Source: Pseudorasbora parva (taxonomy: Eukaryota; Chordata; Actinopteri; Cypriniformes; Gobionidae). From it: a stretch of 64,000 bases of DNA. Shown one piece after another: positions 12,001-25,700 of the stretch. The stretch lies in contig NC_090178.1 of assembly GCF_024679245.1 (NCBI RefSeq), positions 51,392,962 to 51,456,961 on the forward strand, given 5' to 3'. A model generated the notes under the pieces. It was given only the letters and a program-made list of their open reading frames with translations. It made no database searches and had not been told where the DNA came from. A program made the position numbers and the translations under genes. Position 1 is the first letter of the stretch. Each line of letters opens with the position of its first letter.

Positions 12001-15000
12001 AGCGAGTGTTGAGGAGCTGAGCACGGCCGCTGGAGAGATTGGTTATTAACGTTACTGTAGTGAAGCAGAGCAGGACCGAGTGTTGAGGAGCTGAGCACGG
12101 CTGCTGGAGCGATTGGTTATTAATGTTACTGTTGTGAAGCAGAGCAGGAGCGAGTGTTGAGGAGCTGAGCACGGCCGCTGGATCGATTGGTTATTAACGT
12201 TACTGTAGTAAAGCAGAGCAGGACCGAGTGTTGTGGAGCTGAGCACGGCCGCTGGATCGATTGGTTATTAACGTTACTGTAGTAAAGCAGAGCAGGACCG
12301 AGTGTTGTGGAGCTGAGCACGGCCGCTGGAGCGATTGGTTATTAACGTTACTGTAGTATAGCAGAGCAGGACCGATTGTTGAGGAGCTGAGCACGGCCGC
12401 TGGAGCGATTGATTATTAACGTTACTGTAGTAAAGCAGAGCAGGACCGAGTGTTGAGGAGCTGAGCACGGCTGCTGGAGCGATTGGTTATTAACGTTTTT
12501 GTAGTGAAGCAGAGCAGGACCGAGTGTTGAGGAGCTGAGCACGGCCGCTGGAGCGATTGATTATTAACGTTACTGTAGTAAAGCAGAGCAGGACCGAGTG
12601 TTGTGGAGCTGAGCACGGCCGCTGGAGCGATTGGTTATTAACGTTACTGTAGTGAAGCAGAGCAGGAGCGAGTGTTGAGGAGCTGAGCACGGCCGCTGGA
12701 GCGATTGGTTATTAACGTTACTGTAGTAAAGCAGAGCAGGACCGAGTGTTGAGGAGCTGAGCACGGCCGCTGGAGCGATTGGTTATTAACGTTACTGTAG
12801 TAAAGCAGAGCAGGACCGAGTGTTGTGGAGCTGAGCACGGCCGCTGGAGCGATTGGTTATTAACGTTACTGTAGTGTAGCAGAACAGGACCGAGTGTTGT
12901 GGAGCTGAGCACGGCTGCTGGAGCGATTGGTTATTAACGTTACTGTAGTAAAGCAGAGCAGGACCGAGTGTTGTGGAGCTGAGCACGGCTGCTGGAGCGA
13001 TTGGTTATTAACGTTACTGTAGTGAAGCAGAGCAGGAGCGAGTGTTGAGGAGCTGAGCACGGCTGCTGGAGCGATTGGTTATTAACGTTACTGTAGAGAA
13101 GCAGAGCAGGAGCGAGTGTTGAGGAGCTGAGCACGGCCGCTGGAGCGATTGGTTATTAACGTTACTGTAGTAAAGCAGAGCAGGACCGAGTGTTGTGGAG
13201 CTGAGCACGGCTGCTGGAGCGATTGGTTATTAACGTTACTGTAGTAAAGCAGAGCAGGACCGAGTGTTGTGGAGCTGAGCACAGCTGCTGGAGCCATTGT
13301 TAAACAAATGCCCGCCTCGCAAATACCGGGACTTTTATTATGATGGGACGGGACACAGTCGCCGGTCGCCTGCACTGATCCGCTCTTCCGGTTATGATTT
13401 TGAGGTAATGCAGCTCTGTTTATCATATTAGATACATTTAAGTGTGTTTAAAACGATGTTTTGACGTTACTCCGTGCGTTCACTTGTTCACACTGCTAAG
13501 AGTAAAGCGCTCCTGCCAAATAAAAGCCCAAACCGAGGGTAGCGCAGATATGACGCAAGTGACAGGCGACTCCCTCAAACGCAATGCTGAAACGTCCCCG
13601 TCCTCAGTTAAAATAGCAATTTTCTCACAATTTACAAATAGTTGGAAACATCTGGGATATTGTAGGTACTCAACTGAACAATATATATATATATATATAT
13701 ATACCTAGTGGTTTTTGGATATTTTACTGCAAAAATACTACATAGTGCACCTTTAACACAAAAGTAACAGGGAGCTTAAATAAAGAGAGTTACAATTTCA
13801 TATCACAACTACTACAACTGTTCGAATAAGTATGTAACATCATTCAACAATGTATGTTTTTTCTAATTTTTTACTTACAACAGCTCCCCCTGTTGACCCC
13901 TGCTACAACTACTATGTGCTAGATGATCCATGGAGAGCAACCAACAATTTATATTCCTCTCAAATAATGTGTGACACTGAGGTTAGCTGGGACGGCTGGT
14001 ATCGTCTCTTCATTGAGGGTCAGAGCGTTCAGATGCCAGACACATGTGTTGCTGAGTATAGTTGTGGCACTCATGCCCCACTGTGGCTGAACGGAGGACA
14101 TCCAGCAGTTGAGGATGGAGTGGTCACTCGAGATGTCTGTGGTCACTGGAGAAATAACTGCTGCTATTTCCAATCCAATCCCATTAAAGTCAAAGCCTGT
14201 CCAGGAGATTATTATGTCTATGAGTTTACTAACCCAACTGCTTGCAAAATGGCATACTGTGCAGGTAAATATAAAGACACACTTATGTGGGGTAGTGGTG
14301 GTTGTACTTATTTTTACTATTGTTTTATACACAATATTCACGTCAACTATCACAAACTATGCATCATTTGTAAGCATGTTCTAAACAGTTTTTGCAATAA
14401 ATACACCGGAGAGGAAAGGCTTAAATGAAATGCTGACGCACTAGATATTTTAATATTTGCATAATAAATGCCGTACTTATCTTTCGTCTCCTGTCGTTCA
14501 GATCAGATCGGCCAAATCCTAGAAACAGCGGCATACATGTCAGTGTAAGAGTTTACTCTTCAAAATGCATCCCAATTTTTAATTCAACAACGAAACAACG
14601 AAAAAATAGGGAAAAAAGGCACAAAATGTTTTCTTTTTTTTCAGTTACAGTAATCAATAATGTCCATTTTCAATGAAATATCGATTCTAATCATTATTCT
14701 GATGATCTCCCCTTACTGTGGACTCTTCTTCCTCTCATATTAAACTCTCCCAGATCTCTCTGCTTCAATCACAGGCTTTCTGGTCACTCATTTTATACAG
14801 GAAGCGCATTACTGGCTCTGTGCATTCACAAATGTTCTGAAAAAAATTGCCTTTTTTAAAGGACGCCGGGTTTTTTTGTTTTTGTTTTTTTTTACAAAAA
14901 AAGGAGAGTATCATTCTCAAATTTGAATCAAAACATGTTCCAACATTCAGTTTTATATTTAGGTTATTTTCAGGGCCTTAATATTAAAGTCATTTTTCCC

Positions 15001-16649
15001 TAATTGAATTTCAATTAAAAAAATAAAATAAAATCCCACTTACATGTATATTTTCCCTTGTTTTACTCTGTTCCTATAATATTTTGCGTTATTATGACTC
15101 TTGAGTAAAAAAAAAATTCAAGTGTCTAGTTTAAAATAAGACGAGATTTATGAATATAGACAATAGGGTTTAAGAGCTGCAGACATTTCTATCGGGTATG
15201 TTGTTTTCAGAAAATCCTTAAAAATAAGGACGCAGGTTAAGAAGTTAAAGGGTAATTATCTGTGTAGTTACAGGGTAAGTATACATCTACTGGCTGTAAT
15301 TTAAAGTGGTGTTTCTTCCCTTCTTATTTCATGTAGTTACAGGGTAAATACAATAAAAACACGTGCACTGATATCACTCAGAAATATTTATTTGAAAATA
15401 ACTTTCAAAACAGTTGGTCTAAATTAAGACACAATTCACTTATATGTTCCCTTGTAGACATGTGTGTTTGCTTTTCCTCTTAGATGTGACAGATCCTTGT
15501 TCTGAGCTCAACTGCTCTGAGGATGAATGGTGTGGGATGAAAAATGGTGTTTATGGCTGTTTATGTAAGAAGGACCGACCACAACCACATGCTGGCTCTT
15601 TTGGTTGGTATCATTCCACAATTAAATGTGAAATATAAGGTTTTTTTCAATCATTAATGATCTTTTCCCCGATTTCACAGATGAGGCTTAAGCCTAGTCC
15701 TAGACTTCAATGCATGTTTGAGCTGTTTTTACTGAACGCATCTTGCACTGTCATATCTAAAACTACATCAGTGCCATTGTTTCATCTCTAGATGCCTTTA
15801 TTTCTCTCTCAGATTTCTCAGAAACCTGTGAAAGCAGCTCTGGCTCCATGTCTGTGTCTCGCTGTCAGCTCTTTGAGGCTGGTTTTCCAGCTGATGTCTT
15901 ACACCTCAATGATCCCAGCTGCAAAGGAACGGTCCGGAATGGCAGAGTGGAATTCAATTTTGGTAACGATGAACACATCTGTGGTACAAATTTTGTGGTA
16001 GGTTTAACCATTTATAATCTATTTAAAGGGGATGTCTAATGCTTTTTCATACATTCCGATTTATTTACACTGTTAAAGAGTTGGACTCTCATGCTAAACA
16101 TGGCCAAAGTTTAAATAAATGAGTTGGACATATGGTATGACAGAGTATTTCTGTTCTAAACTCATTCCTTCAGGATTCGTATTAGATTTGTAAAGTTGGT
16201 CCTGTTTAACGTCATAGAGGGCAGAATTCCTTGTATGGAAATATTCTTGTCCCAGAAGAGAGTAATCGCACACACACACACACATGAACCAGAGTGAGAG
16301 CACACTTCAGAAGTTATCGGCAGCGCTGTCATATTGTTTTTAGAGAACAAAATCAATGTCACTAAAGAAGTGTGTTTCTGGTTGTGAGCAAAAGATAACC
16401 TCAGCTTCCCAAAGAATCCAGCGTTAAGGGAACAGTACGCGGTTGGTTTTTCTGGGGAAGTTTTGCAAGTGTGCTTTTTTTTTTTTCCTTGGCATTTCGG
16501 TGATGAAACGAGGCCCGGTTTGACGCTGGCTTTGCAGATATTTTGACACAAATCAAGTTTTGTTGGCAATCGGCGCGTAAGTGCACACAATGTTAACAAC
16601 ATGAACATATAGTGAATCAAAACTTCTCCAGGGATAATGCAATGATGCG

Positions 16650-16718
<69 letters not shown>

Positions 16719-19700
16719 TGCGTGCGTGCACTAATGACTCTTTAGCTCCGCCCTGCACGCCTCCACAAGCTCAACTGTTTTCCGAAAAAACCAGTACAGC
16801 TGATCTGTCTTTTATAAATCTTTTAAAACGAAAGACTATTCGGAAATATGAAGGCTGCAATACTACTCTGTAGGTACTCAAGATTAAAATGCAGAAATTG
16901 TGTGAACCAATAGAGTTTGACCACCTGGAGAATCTCTACTAGACTTTGAGAAGGTCTGTAAGGGTGCTGAAGAATGAATCCTTCACAACCAAGGACAAGA
17001 GCCCAAACAGACCTGCCTAAAGACTCAAAGTCTCAGAGATTCAGTGGGGAAGGGTGCACAACACAATGCCACAAAAGAGACTGGAACTTTTGTTCACCAT
17101 TAATATGTAACCCGCCATTATTTTACTTGACTGATACAACTTTTTTGGCTTTTCTGATGTTGTTTAATATACAGGTCCTTCTCAAAAAAATAGCATACTG
17201 TTGGGTCTTGCGTCTCTCAACTTCCTCTTCACAATATCCCACAGATTCTCTATGGGGTTCAGGTCAGGAGAGTTGGCAGGCCAGTTGAGCACAGTAATAC
17301 CATGGTCAGTAAACCATTTACCAGTGGTTTTGGCACTGTGAGCAGGTGCCAGGTCGTGCTGAAAAACCAAATCTTCATCTCCATAAAGCTTTTCAGCAGA
17401 TGGAAGCATGAAGTGCTCCAAAATCTCCTGATAGCGAGCTGCATTGACCCTGCCCTTGATAAAACACAGTGGACCAACACCAGCAGCTGACATGGCACCC
17501 CAGACCATCACTGACTGTGGGGACTTGACACTGGACTTCAGGCATTTGGGCATTTCCTTCTCCCCAGTCTTCCTACAGACTCTGGCACCTTGAGTTCCCA
17601 ATGACATGCAAAATTTGCTTTCATCCGAATAAAGTACTTTGGACCGCTGAGCACCAGTCCAGTGCTGCTTCTCTGTAGCCCAAAAGTGTCTTGACCTGGG
17701 GAATGCGGCACCTGTAGCCCATTTCCTGCTCACGCCTCTGGATGTTTCTACTCCAGACTCAGTCCACTGCTTCCGCAGGCCCCCAAGGTCTGGAATCGGT
17801 CCTTCTCCACAATCTTCCTCAGGGTCCGCTCACCTCTTGCAGCGTTTTTTGCCACACTTTTTTCCTTCCAATTTTTTGAGATAGGAATTTTGGGTTTTCA
17901 TGAGCTGTGTGCCAAAATCATCATCAGTATTAAAACAATAAAAGACCTGAAATATTTCAGTTGGTGTGCAATGAATCTAAAATATATGAAAGTTTAATTT
18001 TTATCATTACATTATGGAAAATAATGAACTTTATCACAATATGCTAATTTTTTGAGAAGGACCTGTATATATTTATTAATTTTATTAAATACCTTGAATT
18101 AGTTTTAGAATTACAAAATGTTATATTTGTTGTCCACAGGCCAACGGCACCCACTTCATCTATGATAACTTTAATCTGGGGACACCGAGGTCAGAGAAAA
18201 GCCTGAAGCTTTCTTTCAGCTGTGTTTATCCTCAAACACAAACATTTTCCATGAATGTGGACATCAACCCACTAGAGAGGTGCGGGTCAAAAACAAATTC
18301 TGACTTTAGCTTTACTTATTTAAGGAGTAGTTCAACTAAAATATAGACATTTTCTTACCCTAATGTAGTTTAAACCATCATGTCTTGATTTTTGTTCTGT
18401 GGAAGAATTATTCTCTGAATTATTCCCTAGATTTGCGTAATGAGCTTTAGAAGCAGAGCTGTCAGACTCATGATCAAATCATTCTGAATTGTTTTGTGAA
18501 CCAGATTCCTTAAAAAGATCTGACTCAAAAGAGCAACTCACTTACGATTCGAACATCACTACTTTTCTGATCAACTCTTTTGAAACTAGCAAAGAGCTAG
18601 TGCGTGTGTCAACATTTTCAGTGAATAAGGACTTTTGGTCTGTTCCTAAAACAAAACTGTCATAAGAAATTTAAAATAGTGCGTGAATATGGAGTATTTT
18701 AATTATCCTTTTATGTTGTTATTGTATCTTTTTTTGAACCTCAAAAAATATACCTTTTATGTTTCATGGAAGAACGAAATGACATGCAGTTGAATAAAGG
18801 ATGACAGAATGACATAGTTTGGGGTTAAGTAATCTTTTAACCATAAAAACAAAAGTATACAAATAAATATGTATACATTTTCCCCCTATTTTATCAGTAT
18901 TATGCACAGGACTCTTCCCGCTGGTGAAGGCAGATATCGGGTCCGGATGATTCCATATCAGGATGATGAGTTTATCCGGCCCTTCACTGGTAGCGTGGCT
19001 GCAGAGCTCGACCAGGAGATGCATGTGGAAGTTCGTGTTGAGGGGTTCGACAGCCGCCAGTTTGCCCTGGTGATGGACAGGTGTTGGGCTACACCTGTGA
19101 ATGATCCCGATTACAGCATCCGCTGGGATCTCATCCTTTCAGAGTAAATCTGAGCTTTATTAGGATTGGCTGAGATTCTTTATCTCTCAGGATATCAAGG
19201 GAAAAGCTTAGGATTCCTAGGATTGTTCAATGGAAACAAAGGAACAAATTTGAATTGTTGATTGTCATTATTGATATTCTCAGGTGTCCCAATCCAAATG
19301 ATGACACAGTGGAGCTGCTGCAGAACGGCATCTCAACATCCAGCCGTTTCTCTTTTGGGATGAATATCTTCACTGCCAACTCTGCTCATCTTTATCTGCA
19401 CTGTGCTGTTCACCTTTGCCTTGTGTCAAGCAATCGCTGCTCAACGGTGAGTTTACAAAACTCTTTCATAATAATAAGATTTTATGAGTAATTGATAACA
19501 AATATATTTAATCACTTTTCAAATTCAAATATATAAAAATCATGGTTAAATTCTATATTAGAACTAGTAACTAGCAGTGTTGGGACTAACGCATTACAAA
19601 AGTAATGCATTACAGTGTAAACTCCACCTGTTTGGCCCAACGTAGGAATCCAACAGCTGGTCGAAGGACTTCTGCGTGTATGTCTTTTTCAGGCACTTCT

Positions 19701-22700
19701 ATAAAGAACACTGCAATTTATTAAAATGTGAAGATCCAATTTTAAATCTGACTCCATGTTGAATTGAATCTGACTCTAATTGTATATAATTTCATTGAGT
19801 TTGTTACGTTTATAAATTTACGGTTTATCGTATGATTAGTTGTGATTTTAATTTAGATCTTTGATTTCTCTTAGTATCTCTCCTTCTCACTTTCTTTGTT
19901 CATCAGGGGACCCGATATCGCTCAGAGACATAATGTTCGCGATTTACATTTGCTCACGGTCGCAGACGGGCCAGTTCTGATATTAGTCAGAGGATTGCAG
20001 AGTGAATATTTTACCTTTAAGTGGTTGCGCCTGCTCACTCCTCTTAAAGCGTAATGGGAATAATAATCACAGGAACTGCAACTTGCTAATACAATGATAA
20101 TCAGCATCAGATTATCCCTAATGCTGTGCTCTATGCTCCAGTCATTGAGTCCTACGGTTTGATCTATCCTGGCACCAAATCTGTGATAATAAAGGACTCC
20201 GATTGATCCATAGTAACAGAAGCCGCCTTAGAGTAATTCAAGATTAATCAAAGTTAGTGTTTATTTTAGCCAGGCAAAAACATCAAAATAAAGAAATTAA
20301 AAGACAATTATACACAACTGATCAGCATACAATATAACTCAATTATAAATAGTATAAACCTAGTTTCAAAGATTTATCATTTACCTGGCAATAGAGACAC
20401 ACCGTAACAGTGTGGGAATTCTGGATACAGATGCTTCCCTGAGTGGTTTGCCCCTTCTCCTTAAATACTTAACCAGAACAAAGAACAATAAACACTTAGC
20501 ACCCAAATATTTATGCAGCTTTTGGTTCTTTCGTACCCAAATGGTCCCACCTGTCCTTGAGGCCTGACAGCAAATGTTTATCAAAAGATCTTTATGAGCA
20601 TCTCCCCACAACAGAGGAACAAACCCGCTTATCCTTCTTTTATGACCTGTTTTACCGGTGCAGGAATGTAACCTTTGCACTGATGTGAGAATGAAACCTG
20701 TTTACCAATCACACCAAAACTATTTATATTGACCATACAGAAACAGCTTGTGGCAGTATCTGTGAGATTTGCATGTTTGTGTGGCCCTGAGACAGAGGTC
20801 ATTTTGAGACACTTGTTAAGAAAAGAGACCATTACTTGCCCAACTGAATCTATGATTTGTTTTAAAAATGTTGGGTGAATGACATCATACGGACAAAGTG
20901 CCGGTTTGATCTTGACAATCACACCCTTCAGTGTCTGGAGGTTAATAGGTTCAAAAACCTCCCAGAAAACAGAAGCAGGCGAAAAGCTAGGAGGGACAGT
21001 TAGATTAGAGCAGACACTAAGTCTTAAATTAGTGATTTTATCAATGAAGAATTTTTGGAAATCCTCACATAGAGCATCAGAAGCAACAGAACATGAATTA
21101 ACAGATGGATTCACAACAGATTGGATGACAGAAAACACAGTTTTTGGATTAGAATTATTAGATTCAATAAAATTTGGAAGATAGGCAGCTTTTGCAGACT
21201 TAGCAGTGTTTTGATAAGAAGTTAAAGAGTCTTTGAACATAAGGAATAAGGCATGCAGCCTGTCCCCTTTCCATTTGCGTTCAGCCTTGGAAGAAGCCTG
21301 AGGGAAGATCTATGGCCTGAGGGAAGAAGGATGAAGGTGACTAGGATTTTGTATAATAGTTTTTGCTCTACGAATGATAGCAGTGTTAATCAGAGCTGAC
21401 AAATTGGGAGTTGGAAGACATTATTTTTGAAGAGGTGTTTGTGATTTTAAGTAGCTTATTTCTATTAGTTAAAGAGAGCATGTTGAAATAGCAAGTGGCA
21501 CAATACAAAAGAATAGGTTCAATGATACTTCGATAAAGGAGAAGCAAAAGGCATGGTTTAACTGAGACATCCGAGTTAACGTATGACAGATAGTCTTTGT
21601 TGGCAGAGTCTCTGAAAGTCTGTGATGTGTTGATCAAAACTCAATTTCTTGTCCATGATAATGCCTAGGTACCTGAAACTGTTGACAATTTCCACTGGCT
21701 GGCCATTATTAGAAATAAGTCAGTGAGAGGTGGAGAGATTTTGATGTGTGTCAAAAATGAGTTCCTTTGCTTTTGTAATATTAAGGAGGAGATGACTATC
21801 CGTACACCATTGGTTGAAATGAGCAACAGATTAGTGATATGCTGTAACTGATTCCTTGCCCGTGAGAAGAGCGAGTATGGCTGTGTCATCGGAATATTTG
21901 AATTATCTTATGATGGGAGAAGGGCTCCAGGAATCGTTAGTGTATGACGTATAAAGAAAGGGACTGCGGACGCAACTTTGAGGGCTCCTGTTTTAACAGT
22001 AATGGTGGCGGATGTCGTGCGGTCTGTCACTGAGGAAATTATTGATCCAGTGAATTAAAATAGGCAGCACATGAAGATGGTGGAGTTTTGTTATCATATT
22101 GGGACGTTGGATTGTGTTAAAAGCAGAACAGAAATCTATAAAAAGAATCCTGGCATAATGGCTGGGGAGTCCAGATGTTCAAGAAGAGTATGAAGAAGGG
22201 ATTGTTACGGCCCGCTCGTGACCGCAACAAAGGTGGGATCACCACAACACGTAATTAATATAAGAAATGGAATTTATTGAACAATCTAGAGGTTTACAAA
22301 ATGCAAAATGCTGACAACAATAAATCTCAAAGCGAGGCAACCAGAGGCCAGACGGAGATGATGTCAACTCTCTGTAATCTGCCCCATTGCATGTTGACAG
22401 ATAATCACTTTGCTTCTACCATACTTATAACAGACTTGGATCGTTTGTGATTCTGTCTTTCATCCTTGACAATCTTCATTGTCTTGAGCCTTCACTTTTC
22501 CAATAAAATGCTATATTGTCAGTAGCCTGGATAGCCCACAGTCATTATGCTAAATCATATCACCTTCTACTGGATGTAAAATGCTCTATAGTAGCAAAAA
22601 AACATTTGCCATTTTATAATGTGAAGTTCTACTTCTATAGTTATTTTGGTGAAAGTAACTCAAAAGTAATTCAGGAGTAATGCAACGCATGACAATTCTG

Positions 22701-25700
22701 AGACAGTAATATTGCAATATGAAGAATTGCAAAAGCCAAAGGCGACGGTGACAAGGAACCAAATCTCCTTCAGGGCCAGAATGGAGAAAAAAACCTTGGG
22801 AGAAACCAGGCTCAGTCGGGGTGCCAGTTCTTCTCTGGCTAATGAACAAACAGTGTATGATTATGATTCTGGCAACATTACAGATCAGAATTCTTATTAG
22901 GTAAATAGATATTCGTAAGATTATATGGAAAGATTTGAGTCGTCATCCTGGAGACGGGTTTATTGAGGATGTCGTGTCGATGCTGCATATATAGGGGGGA
23001 CTTTAATTGACACACTCTCTGCAGACACTCCAGGATGAGCTGGTCATGTCCAGGCGCAGGTCCACCACCTGATCTGGATACGGCCCAGATACGGCCGAGT
23101 GCAGTAAACGTCGGGATAAACAGAGAGACTAACATTAGCATAGATGCTATTTTTCTGATGATGTGACAAGTACATCAGGTGTTATGGGAAGTGTTCCTGG
23201 TTCCGGCTGACCTAGTTAATGCAGCCTAACAATCAGTCAATTGATCTGAATAATGAAAGTTAATAATGTTCTGTGTGTATGCCATAGTAAAGAGATGTGT
23301 TTTTAGTCTAGATTTAAACTGACAGAGTGTGTCTGCTTCCCGAACAATGCTAGGAAGACTATTTCAGAGTTTAGGAGCTAAATAGGAAAAGGATCGACCG
23401 CCTGCAGTTGATTTAGATATTCTAGGTATGATCAACTGGCCAGAGTTTAGAGACCGCAATAGACGTGATGGAGTATACTGTAATGTGTTAAGAGCTCGCT
23501 AAAGTACTGGAGCTAAACCATTTAGTGCTTTGTAAGTAATAAGCAAGATTTCAAAATGTATGCGATGTTTAATAGGGAGTTGACAATGTTGACAAAACTG
23601 GACTAATATGATCATACTTCCTGGTTCTAGTAATAACTTGAGCTGCTGTGTTTTGGACCAGCTTGAGTTTCTTTATTAACCTCTTAAGATCTGGGACCAT
23701 TTTTGGGAATTCCGCCTGGATTTGGCCTACCCAAATTAAAAAAAGCTTCCCATACACACATACAGTGGTCTAAGTAAAACCTACTGCACACCACACAGGG
23801 GACACAGGAAAATACAGGGATGAACACTAAAGCTATTCATTTTGCGTAATTAGCTTTAAAATGACATGCCCACAGACAGCATGCAGAGGCCCTCGTCAAA
23901 TAAATTACAGGTTGGCATTTCCAGTGATATTGCAGGAAGTGGCCACCAGTGATTTATTCAACAGGGTTCCTGCAGGCTGTCTGTTGTCCATTAATGGGTC
24001 ATATTTCATAATTAAAGTTGAATTATGTGGTAAAACCTACTGTACACCACACAGGGGACACAGTGAAACATAGTGATGTACATTACAGCTATTCTTAAGG
24101 CATAATTAGCTTTAAAAATGACATGCCCACAGACAAGAGGCAGAGGCCCTGTCGAATAGATCACAGGTAGGATGCTGTTTTTATGGATCTGATGAATTCC
24201 CGGAAGCATGTCATTGGATTTTAGGAAACTTCATCACATATGGTGAACCCTGTCGAATTAGTTACTGTCTGTAACTTATTCGACAAGTTTCCTGCAGTCT
24301 GTCTGTTGTCAGTCCATTAATGGGTCATATTTCATAATTAAAATTGTATGTGATAAAACCTTCTGGACACCACACAGTGGACACAATATAACTCAATCAT
24401 GTACATTACAGCTATTAACTGTGCTTAATTGCACGATAAAAATCCAAAAAGAGTCCCAACTTCCAGGACCACCACCGCTCTCAGCCAAGCCAGGGACGGC
24501 TCACAGGTGAACAATACACCCTGCATTAGAAGAAACATCTCGTTTTACATCTGACACGGTGCTTTCCAGCATAGCCATTGAGCGTGGCTATTGATTTCGA
24601 CATGTCAGACAGACAGGTATCAATGTTGTCGAACTTATTTCCGATCTTTAAAACAATTACACCATTCAATAATATCAATATGAAAAACATGGCACTTCAG
24701 TGCTCGCAAGTGGTTTTCTGTGACACAGAAAGCTGAGTCGCATCGCAACTAAACTTTGTCAATTGTATGTGCTTTAAGGCTTGCCGGTTTGGACATTCAA
24801 GCGATTTTAGACCATCAGATGTGTATAATTATATTGAACTACTGCGCTGATTTTGCCTGTTTCTCTTGAAGCCAATACAGAAAATGACTTAAATGGCAAT
24901 TCATTGACTGGCTGCTGGAAACAGACGCTTAAGCCGTAAAGTTCTGCATAAATGAGGCAACTTGAGTGACAGGTGGATTGCTGTTTGTCTGCTGTCTATT
25001 AGTCATCACGTCACCTCAGCTCCGCCCACATCCACGTCACCTCAGCTCCGCCCACATCCCGCCTCTTTGCCCATTTTCAGTTATCCGTGACTTGAGTGAT
25101 GCGCAGTAACTCTGCCGAGATAGCAACGGCCGCACTTTATGCTTCAAACCTGCTCTTCAGTACCCTAAGGGTGACGTCACGGACACTACGTTCATATTTT
25201 TTTACAGTCTATGTTTGTGACACATGAACACAGACTCGGAGTCATCCATGGTTCTGTCTCCCCTTCACTCGTCATGTTGTTATTCACATTTCTGTCTGAA
25301 TCCTTGTGGTGGCGATTGCAGTCATCCAAATAAAGGGAAAAAAAAATTCTCATAAACAATGTATTTTGCGACACCACGAAAAAAATGATAGAGAATATTA
25401 TAATAATAATACATTTTAATAATAATAATAATAATACATTTATAATACATTTTATTTAAGTGTAAGAATAATAATAATACATTTTATTTAAAGGCGCTTT
25501 TCTCGGCACTCAAGGACACTGTACAAAGATACAATAATACATTTAAAAAACAGTAAGATAAAAATAAAATATAAATAAGTAGATAAGAAAGAATAACTGA
25601 AAAACATGTGACCTTAAGTAGAATAGGCAATTTTAAACAGATATGTTTTGAGGTGCGATTTGAAGTGAGAGAATGAATCGATGTTTCTGAGTTGCAGTGG

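Larger units (their letters stand above)
6770..13752. mobile_element. 7-kb TTAA-flanked DNA element carrying a giant minisatellite
   Basis: The ends are perfect 12-bp inverted repeats (AGGTGCACTATG at 6770-6781, its complement at 13741-13752). They are bordered outside by TTAA at 6766-6769 and 13753-13756. TTAA duplication is characteristic of piggyBac and Kolobok transposons. Unique flanks of about 160 bp (left) and 450 bp (right) enclose 86 copies of a 74-bp repeat. No transposase is seen, so it is non-autonomous. It lies in the intron between the second spacer and D8C module 4 of the GP2-like gene. Confidence 0.85.

Noticed and set aside
6929..13298. CRISPR-like array
   Set aside because: Units are contiguous without unique spacers, the genome is eukaryotic, and no cas genes are present.
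6940..13426. More than 80 overlapping minus-strand frames of 64-114 codons
   Set aside because: They are generated by the 74-bp repeat, one per unit. The unit length is not a multiple of three, each frame ends after a few units, and variants do not spare codon positions.
16162..16758. 198-codon minus-strand frame with a His-Thr run
   Set aside because: Its repeat part is the (GT)n microsatellite read on the other strand. The rest is not recognised and lies in an intron.
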